From: Vicia villosa
Lineage: Eukaryota > Streptophyta > Magnoliopsida > Fabales > Fabaceae
Assembly: GCF_029867415.1 (NCBI RefSeq)
Contig: NC_081181.1
Coordinates: forward strand, 125,183,042 to 125,247,041
Direction: 5' to 3'
Length of the DNA: 64,000 nt
The notes under the pieces were generated by a model. It did no database searches. It saw nothing but the letters and a program-made list of their open reading frames with translations, and had not been told where the DNA came from. Positions 1 through 9,743 of the stretch are shown one piece after another (positions within the stretch are counted from its first letter, which is position 1; every line of letters begins with the position of its first letter). The translations under genes were made by a program, and so were the position numbers.

Positions 1-346
1 CAAAATCTCAAGGCACAAACCCTAATATAAAGAATCCTGATCCAAGAAAAATAGGGAAATAAACCCTAGGAAGAAATCCATGTGCATAGAAACCATTTGA
101 GTAAATGTCTTTCAAAAGACCTGAACCAATCACAGTCTTTGTCGAGTGCAAAACACCATCTTTGAGGAAATAAGCTCTAGCCAAGGCCTATGTGACACTT
201 CAGCCTGCTTCAAGACCCTTGATCTCTTGCCAGATTATTAATTAATGAATGCATGGTCTATGTTAATGCCCTAATGGAGGTATGCAGATGAATGCGATGC
301 TTAAGCCAGTTAGAAGTTAGGGGTAGGACAAATTTGGGGTATGACA
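1..346 (-). repeat. Partial 3' LTR of the Ogre-like element
   Basis: This stretch is identical to 11399-11744 and is bordered on the inside by a purine-rich tract read on the minus strand. It is the first 346 bases of the 3' LTR; the rest lies outside the window. Confidence 0.88.
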
Positions 347-362
347 GCTGCCCCTATTTAAT
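347..362 (-). other. Polypurine tract next to the 3' LTR
   Basis: Read on the minus strand, the bases just before TGTCATACCCC are TAAATAGGGGCAGC. A short purine-rich run directly upstream of the 3' LTR is where plus-strand DNA synthesis is primed in LTR elements. The assignment rests on position and composition. Confidence 0.6.
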
Positions 363-626
363 CGTCTTAAACTTGAAGGTGAGATTGGCGCTAGCCTTTC
401 GAACATTCGAGGTAGAAGAAGATTAAATATCCGAGACCCGAAATTTGTCCCGAGGAGATGAAGTGGTCTTTATTTTTTATTTTTGTTTTGATATCTGCTG
501 GGGAAAGAGAGGAATTTGTTTTTCTGGTGGATATATTTACAGTGAACAATGGATTTGGACGAAGATAGCTTATAACGTGGTAGCGGTGCCGACACGGGGT
601 TTTCAAAGAGAATGGTTGTATGAAAC

Positions 627-1570
627 AATGACCGAAAGGAAAAAGATCTCGTACGATTTATGACTCAACATCGACTCGACACCGGGAGAAGACCTAAGCA
701 TGATCTTCAGGACTGAAAGAATAAGATCTCTTACGATCTATGACTCAACATCGACTCAACATCAGGAGAAGACTTAGGCATGATCTTCAGGACTGAAAGA
801 ATAAGATCTCTTACGATCTATGACTCAACATCGACTCAACATCAGGAGAAGACCTGAGCATGATCTTCAGGACTGAAAGAATAAGATCTCTTACGATCTA
901 TGACTCAACATCGACTCAACATCAGGAGAAGACCTAAGCATGATCTTCAGGACTGAAAGAATAAGATCTTTTACGATCTATGACTCAACATCGACTCAAC
1001 ATCAGGAGAAGACCTGAGCATGATCTTCAGGACTGAAAGAATAAGATCTCTTACGATCTATGACTCAACATCGACTCAACATCAGGAGAAGACCTAAGCA
1101 TGATCTTCAGGACTGAAAGAATAAGATCTTTTACGATCTATGACTCAACATCGACTCGACACCGGGAGAAGACCTAAGCATGATCTTTAGGACTGAAAGA
1201 ATAAGATCTCTTACGATCTATGACTCAACATCGACTCGACACCAGGAGAAGACCTAAGCATGATCTTCAGGACTTGAAAGAATAAGATCTCTTACGATCT
1301 ATGACTCAACATCGACTCGACATCAGGAGAAGACATGGGCATGATCTTCAGGACTGAAAGAATAAGATCTCTTACGATCTATGACTCAACCTCGACTCGA
1401 CATCAGGAGAAGACCTAGGAATGATCTTCAGGACTGAAAGAATAAGATCTTTTACGATTTATGACTCAACCTCGACTCAACATCAGGAGAAGACCTAAGC
1501 ATGATCTTCAGGACTGAAAGAATAAGATCTTTTACGATTTATGACTCAACATCGACTCGACATCAGGACA
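627..1570. repeat. 80-bp tandem repeat array, about 12 copies
   Basis: The marker TGATCTTCAG recurs at 701, 781, 861, 941, 1021, 1101, 1181, 1261 and then one base later at 1342, 1422 and 1502, giving an 80-bp unit with one single-base insertion. Units differ at only a few positions (for example CTCTTACG versus CTTTTACG). On the minus strand the array lies between gag and the 3' LTR, which is the 3' untranslated part of the element. Short ORFs here are only read-through of the repeat. Confidence 0.95.
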
Positions 1571-2107
1571 AAAGAAGACATTGTGTCAGACGCTCATCAG
1601 AAACTGAGGAAACCTCGTATCGGCACCGTGGTTTGGGAATGTTTGTGATGTGGCAGCAGATACCAATCGAAGTTTGTAAGGACAACCTTTTATGTGGGGG
1701 ATGTATCATCGTCTTGATTGAGGGACGATTTGTATTATCTGGCTTATGCTTTGTATGCATGTTTGAATTTTTCTGTGGCGTAATGCCCCACTTTGATGGA
1801 TATGCTACGCTTTTGAGGATGCAATGTTATATGCAGTGAACACTATATGCAGGATGCCAAATAAAGGCATTGGTGAGGTAAACACCAGGGAGAATCCCCT
1901 TAGTGTTAAGGACCATGTGGAGGTGCCCAAAGATATTGGACTTTGACTTGCAAGATGCCCCTTCTGGTTGTTGGCTTGTAGAATAATTTCTGACTTCTCA
2001 CCATGTGCCACTGCTTGGAAGGTTTTCAACTTGAGGATATTCCCTCGATTCACCATGTTGGGGATGAGAAATCCAGATAAGGAGCCTTGATTAAGGAAGT
2101 AGAACAA

Positions 2108-2465
2108 CTCCTAGGAGAAATAAACTCCTATGCTTGAGGAACGGAACAAACTCTCGGGAGAAATAAACTCCAAGCTTAGGGAGAGACCAAGGTTCTAGGA
2201 GAAATAAACTCCTATGATTTGGGAGAGGACAATAAAACTCAGAAGATCGTGCCCCAAGTTTCATGACCCATGAAGGAAATTGCCCCAGTGGATCCTTGGA
2301 GAGATTTGTCAAATCTCGACGTAACTGCCCCAGATTGGTTGAATTTGAGAGAGATTCCTCGACTTGATTGCCCCAGATTGATCAAAGCTTGAAGAGATTT
2401 ATCGACATGATTGCCCCAGATATACTGAATTTGAGAGGTCCAACCTCGATTCAATTGCCCCTGAT
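2108..2465. repeat. Degenerate tandem repeats, period about 43 bp
   Basis: Three units carrying AGGAGAAATAAACTCC or close variants start near 2108, 2151 and 2192. They are followed by four or five units marked by TGCCCC at 2281, 2326, 2369, 2412 and 2456. The spacing is 41-45 bp throughout, so these may be one decayed array. No coding function is seen. Confidence 0.8.
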
Positions 2466-4045
2466 TAGGCACATCTTACTTAGAATCCTCAAGCTTTCTT
2501 TGTTTTGAAGTCAAACAAACGTGGAAACAACTTCACCACGCTCAAACGGAGTCTTCAAACTCTTCCCCTCAAGGTAATCGAAGAAGGCATTAACTGTTCA
2601 TGCCCAACGGAGTTTTTTAGAGGATCTTCCCCTTGATGGTCAACATTTGAAATGATTGGCTTTTACTCCTCGGAGTTCTCAAGTCTCTTGTACCTTGACA
2701 TGATTAAGTTACTCACTGATTCTGATCTTTGAAAATTTCCTTGATGTTAAGCACATATTTTGCATGCAAAAGAATGTTAATTCTAAGAATGATAATTCTA
2801 ATGCAAAGCCTATGTTAGTCTTGAAGTTTTAAAACTTTTTTATGAAATGAGGTTGCGACCTCTTGTGAATGGATCACTAGTCGACACAACCTCGATTTTT
2901 GCATATGGAAGATAAAGCAAGCATACGATACCAACATGGATATGAGTTACGCTTCATTGGGAGTCAGTTAAATGTTGTCTCATCAGAGTGTGCTTTCAAA
3001 ATAACCCTACTTCAATTAGGACTTTTGAGGGTTGTAACTTGGCCAGGTTCACGGTTTTCAGAAAACAAAGGATTTTAGGCTCAAAATTATTTGTTCCCAC
3101 CCCCTTCGTGATGTTCTCCAATCCTATGTTCAGTTAACTCGACACAAGTGCTCATCCCTCACAAGGGATTTTGAGATGGTTGAAGAATCAATGAAGTTTT
3201 TCGGACATGGCAGTCACTCACTTTCCTTTTTGGTGTCTGATCACACAACTTTGTTCTTTTGATGAGGATCTTTATTTTGTAATCCTTGTTTTTCGCTTTT
3301 GCTTTCCCTAACTTTTGCCTGGACAAATTCTCTTGAATTTTATATTGGAGTCCAGCGGGATGCCCTAACCTTTTTGCCTAAGTCACTTGTTTTCATGTTA
3401 TTGACTTAGCGGGCTCTTTTTTTTTTTTTATTCACCTTCTTTTTTTTTTTGAACAAGTCGTGTGATCTTGAATCTTTGATTTGCGGGAGGTGATTGTGAC
3501 TGCCTCATTCTTTGATTGATGAGGGATAACCATCGTTGTGTCGTCATCTCTTGACCTCTTGATAGGATAAGGATAACCATTGAGGTTGTGACATTCCTCA
3601 ACCCTTTGAAGGATATCCATTGTTGTATCCTTAGATGCATACCTTTTTTGTGAGTTTTGAATCACTCGGTCAAGTTAAATGAACACTACCCCGCCCCAAG
3701 GTTAAAATAAGGGTTTTTATGATTGGAAAAGAAACTCCTTCTCCAAGGCTCAAAGGGGTTAACGAGGGTCTATCTCCCTTATATCTCCAGTGTTTGGGGA
3801 TTTGAAACAATGCCTGTACATCCTCAGTAGGGTTTTTATTCGAAAACACATGATTAGAGATTTTGCATTTTTATCTTTCATCATTCTCCCTCAGCTTTTT
3901 GCATAAGCAAGCAATTAGTAAAGTTGGTATCGTAATGCCAAAAACATTTTATGAGTGATAACGAATGGATTACTTCAAGACAAACATAGGCAATGTATTT
4001 TTATTTTCATTCAAAAATTAACAAGTTTTTACATGCTATTGATGC
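2466..4045. other. Non-coding interior of the Ogre-like element
   Basis: No convincing reading frame, conserved domain or strong repeat is visible. There are T-rich runs near 3418-3452. It belongs to the 3' non-coding region of the minus-strand element. Confidence 0.6.
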
Positions 4046-5150
4046 TTAAACACACAAATGAAAAAAAATTACAATGAGAATGCAGTAAGAAACTAAATGG
4101 GTGTCGTTGTTGAGGAGACTTGACTCCGTCTGGACTTGTTGAGCTTGAACACTTTCTGCAGTTCCTTCCAAACACTTCAGATTACTTCCAAAGAGAACTC
4201 CAACAAAGTCACCCATGAGTTGTAAACTTTTGCCTTGCTTTAGGGATTCGAGCAATGCGAGTGATGCAATGCTCAAGATAAGAGTACGTCTTGCTTATCC
4301 CTCGTGCGGGAGCCCCAAGCATAGTTGCCAGAGTAGTAATCGCCATCATAAATGGGAAGAATCTTGTATGATCATCAACTCAAGAGAGCTACTTGTGGTG
4401 AAGAAGACCCAATACTCGAATCTTAACCAATTGAAGTTCCAACAAACAGGGAAGCGAATGGGAACAAGGCAACAGAATCACGTCAATTTATTTCTCATAT
4501 TCCTCTTGTCTTTGTTAACAAACGAAGGCCAATGAGAGGGAAATTTCGAGAAGAGGCAACTGGTGTATGAAGCAAAACCTTGAGAATGAGAAGCATTGTG
4601 AAGAACACTCTTGATTATCACACGGAAGAAGATTCTGATGAAGCCACCCAGGAATTTGTAAAGCTTTTAGGGATTCGAGCAATGCAAATGGCGCAATGCT
4701 CAAGATAAGAGTACGTCTTGCTTATCCCTCGTGCGGGAGCCCCAAGCATATTCATTGAAGAAGTATTTGCCATCAAACATGGAGGAACCTTGCGTAGTCA
4801 CCAAACTTAGAGAAGCTATTTGTTGCAAAGAGAACTCAAACACCAACTGAAACACCAACCCCCACGGATACAACTGAGCATAAGAACCTTGAGAATGAGA
4901 GATGCTTCTACAAAACATTCTTGATTACTACTTGAAAGAGATTCTGACAAAGTTGCTCGAGAATTTGTGGTGTTTTTATTATTATTATACCAATGAGTTC
5001 AAGGAAGCGGCTTTCTACAAAACAGGAAATACTTGAAATGAGAACACAGAAAGGAAATGATGATTGCCATAGTTGAGGAGCCTTGACTCCATTTGGGCTT
5101 ATTATTATATTCCTTTTTTTTTTGGTGATACTTTCTGGAATACGGACATT
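4046..5150. repeat. Partly duplicated block downstream of the gag remnant
   Basis: A segment of about 85 bp (GGGATTCGAGCAATGC through CGGGAGCCCCAAGCATA) occurs near 4243-4325 and again near 4671-4750, about 430 bp apart. Another segment (TTGAGGAG.CTTGACTCC) occurs near 4110 and 5074. The block looks like two or three diverged copies of a 430-480-bp unit. Short minus-strand frames starting MSIA.LALLESLK appear in two of them, but I do not regard them as genes. Confidence 0.6.
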
Positions 5151-5153
5151 CAC

Positions 5154-6248
5154 TTATGTATGAACTCTTCGTCTTATGTGCAGGCCATTTGGAGTGAATG
5201 ATATTACTTTGGAGTCAATGAGATCTTGGACTTTGTGTTTCAAAATATTACAATTCTCAGTTGAATGTCCAGATGTCCCAGAATGGTACTCACACCTTGC
5301 ATTTAAGTCATATCCTTGAGGAATCGATGTTGGAGGGGGCTTAAACTCCTTTAGTTGGACCAAAGAATCCTTGAGCAAATGAGAAAGCAGCTGACTATAG
5401 GTCACAGGAATTGGGTCAATCCTTCTTGGTGGTCTCCTTGGCATTTGCGGACCCTGCTGATGGCAATGATTCCAGTACCCATTCTGTTCAGGGGTCTTCC
5501 TCTTTTGATCTGGCTGTGAAACAAATGGAGATTGATGAGGTGGGAAACCTGGAACCCAAGATGGTGCATTATGCTTCTGATTTGAAGTGGATTTGACATA
5601 GAAGTATGAATCAACTTTTTCTTCTACCGCAGTTGGAACCCCATTTCCTTGAACAAACATACCCTCGGGGGTGAACAAAATCACTTTTGAATCAATGAGA
5701 TCTTGAATTTGCTGCTTCAGCGCCCTACAATTCTTAATATCATGACCAGGTGCCCCAGAATGGAACTCACATCGAGCATTGGCATCAAAGGTGGGGGGAA
5801 GCTTTTCAGGCGTAGCCAATTCTCGTAGCTCAACCAACTGAAGCTCCAGCAAACGGGGAAGTAACTGAGCGTAAGGCATCGGGATAGGATTGAGAATTCT
5901 CCGAGGTTTCTTAGGCTTTTTCCCACACATTTGGCCCCCTTGAAGAACAGATTGGCATGGAGGTAATGGCACATGGAGTTGAGGAGGAACTTCCTGAGGT
6001 ATTCCATGAGTGGGAAGGGATCCTACTGAAGAGAAGGGATCAACAACTTCTGTTGCAGCAGTAGGAACAACATCCCATTCCTTTCTTAGTACTGTTTTTA
6101 GAATTTCCATAACCAAGCTTAACTGAGTCTTCAACTGACTATTCTCTTCTTTTAGTGCATCCTGATTATGGACCAAGTCTTGCATCTCCAACATAAGATG
6201 ACCCATTTGTTCCCTCATCTCATCCATTTCCTCACGGAGTTGTTCCAT
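5154..6248 (-). CDS. Truncated Gag protein with duplicated zinc-knuckle module
   Basis: This 364-residue frame starts at a Met followed by a heptad-rich coiled coil (about residues 1-55), like the N-terminus of legume Ogre Gag. It then goes directly to a module with R-R-I-x-P-I-P-x-x-Y-x-Q-L-L and a knuckle C160-x2-H-x5-H-x4-C174. The same module recurs with a knuckle at C319-C333, followed both times by Q-D-L-I-D-S-K-V-I. The usual central Gag (capsid-like) domain of several hundred residues is missing. Gag packages element RNA; this version might bind RNA but is unlikely to form particles alone. The frame has no internal stop. The identification rests on motif order and on recall of Ogre Gag, not on a search. 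Confidence 0.75.
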   Translation of the reverse strand: MEQLREEMDEMREQMGHLMLEMQDLVHNQDALKEENSQLKTQLSLVMEILKTVLRKEWDVVPTAATEVVDPFSSVGSLPTHGIPQEVPPQLHVPLPPCQSVLQGGQMCGKKPKKPRRILNPIPMPYAQLLPRLLELQLVELRELATPEKLPPTFDANARCEFHSGAPGHDIKNCRALKQQIQDLIDSKVILFTPEGMFVQGNGVPTAVEEKVDSYFYVKSTSNQKHNAPSWVPGFPPHQSPFVSQPDQKRKTPEQNGYWNHCHQQGPQMPRRPPRRIDPIPVTYSQLLSHLLKDSLVQLKEFKPPPTSIPQGYDLNARCEYHSGTSGHSTENCNILKHKVQDLIDSKVISFTPNGLHIRRRVHT

Positions 6249-7210
6249 AGTTGATCTTGGAGTTGTGGCGGTGAGAAGTCAAATCTGTTGTTGATCTTGA
6301 AATCTGGATAGAAGTGGTCCCATAAGTCTTTGGAAGAACCATGAAATGCATGATAGTATGAATGCATGTTTCATTTATGAGAGATCCTAAAGTCTTTTCA
6401 CACACTTTCATTCTTCCTTTTTTTTTTGAATAGAATATCTTTTCTTTCTTTTTTGCTTTTCTATTTCCTTTTCTTTTACATATATTTTCTTTTCTTTTCT
6501 TTTCTCTTTTTTTTTTTTGGAAATAGACTTTAGGATCTTTCATAAATGGAGTGGACAAAGCAATGATGTTATGCAATGCAAAAGCATGGGATCCTCGGTC
6601 CATATAATCTTAGTAACCACTGTACAAACTTCTGAATAATTGATGTAGGTCAGATGTCATGAGATCAAAGGTCCGACACCTTTTTGAATACCAGGAGAAC
6701 CAATAGTCACCAACAGAACAGAATAGTCACCAACGGTACCTGTCATGTATATCCCTCCCCACTCACGGGTGTATCTAGGTCAGGGTAGGTCAAAAAAGCC
6801 AACAGAGGATTGAAAGTAGGCGTAATCATACGATATTGCCTCTTTCAACCAAGCTCTGCCCGTGGATACATGATCGGATCAATCAGACATACGTCTTCTG
6901 TCCGTCATGGCCACTCTATTCCTAGTTCCTAAGGTATCACTCATGGCCTGGGTATTGGGCCTTTTACCTCATAGAACATCCCACCCAACCTGCAAAACAG
7001 AACAGAAGACCCCAAGGAACACAGAATATAATCCATATGCATGATGTGCAAACAGAAATAAACATGATATGCAAGCAGGAAAATAGACATGATATGCAAA
7101 CGTATATACAATGTGTAGACATAAAAAACAAATAAACACCCAGTAAATAAACAAACAAACGCAGGCTAGGATCGACTCGCTATGGATGGACCAGCAACAG
7201 GTCTAGCAGC
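6249..7210 (-). other. 5' untranslated leader of the Ogre-like element
   Basis: This lies between the primer site and the gag start on the minus strand. It contains low-complexity Lys/Arg-coding DNA near 6415-6520 and no recognisable domain. Leaders of such elements hold packaging signals, but none can be picked out here. Confidence 0.6.
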
Positions 7211-7229
7211 ATCCCCAGCAGAGTCGCCA
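7211..7229 (-). other. Primer binding site, probably for tRNA-Arg
   Basis: On the minus strand the sequence TGGCGACTCTGCTGGGGAT follows the LTR end after two bases. It begins with TGG, complementary to a tRNA 3' CCA end. Ogre elements are reported to use an arginine tRNA, and this sequence agrees with that from memory. The exact tRNA was not checked. Confidence 0.75.
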
Positions 7230-7877
7230 GCTGTCGCACGCTCGCGAAAAATGAACAGAGTCGCCACCAATATATTTATCCCATAAGGGAAAGGAATATC
7301 AGAAAACCTAACAAAGGAAGGAACAGGGTCTTGCGACCAGAGAATCAAGGTACGGAAGTCGGTTACGCAAGGGGAAGGTGCTAGCACCCCTCGCGCCCAT
7401 CGTACTCGATGGTATCCACCTACGTTTGTTTCTATCTAATGGGTGTATAACTATGTCTATGTCTAAATGCGAAATGAATGCAAAATGTAGGGAAAATAAA
7501 GAATTGTACTCGCACGGGCCCTACCCCGCTGCCTACGTATCCTTTTCAGGAATCAGAGTTACCGTAGCTCGGCTAAAGATTTTCTGTTTGTTTTTGTGTT
7601 TTTCAGTTGGGCGGCGTTAACGCTCGCGCTCTTGCAAAAGGGATCACCTAGGATGCAATGGAGCGGAGATAACTTGCCCTTAAGAAAAGAAAAAAGAGAT
7701 TGGTTTATGTCTTTTAGGGTAATTCCATGATGACGAGAACCTACTACAAGGCTTCGCACCACTTCCTTACTTTGTTTTAAATCTGACCATTTATTAGGTT
7801 TTTTGAAGTGTTTTTGGTTGGTGTTTTTTAAGGGGATTTAATTTGTGACTTAGATCATACCAAAAAGTTTCGTTTTG

Positions 7878-8170
7878 CATATTTAGAGAAAGCACATCGA
7901 GGCCTACGCCACAATCGTTTCTCTAAATAACGGTTAAGAAATACATCGAGGCTTCACACCTCAATCATTTCTTCTCCGCTAAGTAAAGGAGATACAATAA
8001 GGAGTTCTTTTGTGAATATTTAGAGAATGCACATCGAGGCCTACACCACGATCGTTTCTCTAAATAACGGTTAAGGAATACATCGAGGCTTCACACCTCA
8101 ATCATTTCTTCTCCGCTAAGTAGGAAAGAACATACATCGGGGCCTACACCCCAATCATTTCTTTCCTACT
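7878..8170 (-). other. Array of five hairpins with a common core
   Basis: Five inverted repeats follow each other: stems 7880-7891 with 7918-7929 (12 bp perfect), 7936-7942 with 7967-7973, 8017-8027 with 8056-8066, a fourth near 8072-8109, and 8119-8129 with 8160-8170 (11 bp perfect). Each encloses the same kind of core, CATCG(A/G)GGC... ending CAATC or CGATC. The outer stems differ in sequence but stay complementary. Units 1-2 are duplicated as 3-4 with a period of about 138 bp. The position near the 3' side of the LTR suggests these are transcribed. Confidence 0.75.
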
Positions 8171-9735
8171 ATGAAATATAGTAACGGTATGATCTTCATC
8201 GATATTTATTAAGTATTTTAAAAGTTGAAAAGAAAAAGAATGCAATGGGGGAATTAATTCTATGTTCTAATCTAAGTTTGTAATTGTTCTAAATCTAATG
8301 TTAACATGGTAAATTCTAATAGGAGCATTAAAATGATATTAACAAAGTAGGCCTAAAGTAAGACCAAAAACGAGTAATAAAATCGCACAACAATTATACA
8401 AAAATAGCATATAAATGATACAAAAACAATTCAAACATTAGTGTAAAATCAAACTAAAAATTACTACCATTTTTATGAGTTTTTATGTGAGAAATTATCT
8501 AAAGTCTAACAAAGAAAATTATATGATTTTTATCATGTTTTCATCTAACAATTAGAGCAAAACTATGTCGAAAAACCTAGATTCTAATTAGAAAACATGT
8601 AAGCAGGGGGGGGGACATATTGAATTAGAGGTGTGACGCTAGGTGAATTGCGCAGGCCCAGAATGGTTGGCCCAACGGCTTATTTTTGTGTGTACCATTT
8701 TCTCACACTCATGCCAAAAACGAACAAGGGGTGTATGATGCAGTTCGATGGCCCAAGAGGTTCTATTTGGTCCATGTCACATTCAGATTTTCACATTAAT
8801 CACATTCAATCAACAGTTATTAACCAAATTGAATTCAATTAGTATGAATTAATAAAAATAACATAAAAAGGGATTAGGGTAAAGTTAAAGGTGACGATTC
8901 ACCTTCTTTGAACGAGTCCTCCTCTCCTTCACGATGAGCTCATTGGCGGCGCCGGAACTCCCTCTTCTCCGACGAAAGAACTTGTAGCGCCACCGCGAAG
9001 CCGTGACAACCTTCGCGTCTTTGACATCTCCGTCTCAAGCTCTCCGTATCATACGCTCGATTCTCACTTTCTCGGCCCTCGAGTCTCCTTCTCAACACAA
9101 TCTAACAACGATCCCCGCGACACGATAACACCAAGAACGCGCAATAATCTGAAACTGGATTATACGGCTCACCGATCGGAGACAAGTCCGAAGATCTTCG
9201 ATTATGAATGCGACGACGAGAAATCCAGAATCCAGTTAATCTCTCGCTCTATTCTTTTTCTTCTTTTTTCGTTTTGCGATATGAATCTTTGCACGGTAAT
9301 GTTGCTGCGGTTGACGATAGTTTCTTGATGATGATTCGAAGACGACGCGGTGACGATGAAGTCGGAAGCGCCGTGGTGATGATGATATTGGTGCGTAAGT
9401 TGATTGAAGATGAAGATAATGCGATAAGGATTGTTGCCGGTAGCGAGAAATCCAAGTAAGCGCCCTTCAATCTTTTGCTCTTGTTTCCTAATTCTTGCTT
9501 CTTCTTCTACTCTTCTTCGTTGTTCTTCTGCAGGTTGATGATGGAAGATGAGTGCGATGATGAAGATTAAAGAGGAAGCTTGAAGAGGATGAGGAATGAA
9601 GGTTGATGAAGATTCAGAGAAAGCGATTGAAGCGATTTCTTATTCTGAGAATTGAAGGAGAGGGAGAATGTTGAATGAAGATGAGAGGAGTGATGAGAGA
9701 ACGGATCGAGGGAGCTTTGTGAAGAGTGGCTGCAG

Positions 9736-9743
9736 ATTTATAT
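9736..9743 (-). promoter_or_regulatory. Candidate TATA box of the Ogre-like LTR
   Basis: ATATAAAT on the minus strand in the middle of the LTR would start a transcript near 9705, leaving about 2 kb of U3 upstream. Other AT-rich sites exist in the LTR, so this is only a candidate. Confidence 0.3.

Noticed and set aside
627..1570. CRISPR-like array
   Set aside because: The units are contiguous 80-bp repeats without unique spacers, in a plant retroelement.
1501..1839. 112-residue plus-strand frame
   Set aside because: It starts inside the 80-bp array and has no domain; it is repeat read-through in the non-coding end of the element.
6232..6603. 123-residue Lys-rich frame upstream of gag
   Set aside because: It is built on poly-T/poly-A low-complexity DNA and matches no known Ogre ORF1 that I recall.
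9208..9470. Overlapping frames on both strands in the Ogre-like LTR
   Set aside because: GA-rich composition gives open frames on both strands; no domain and no splice context.
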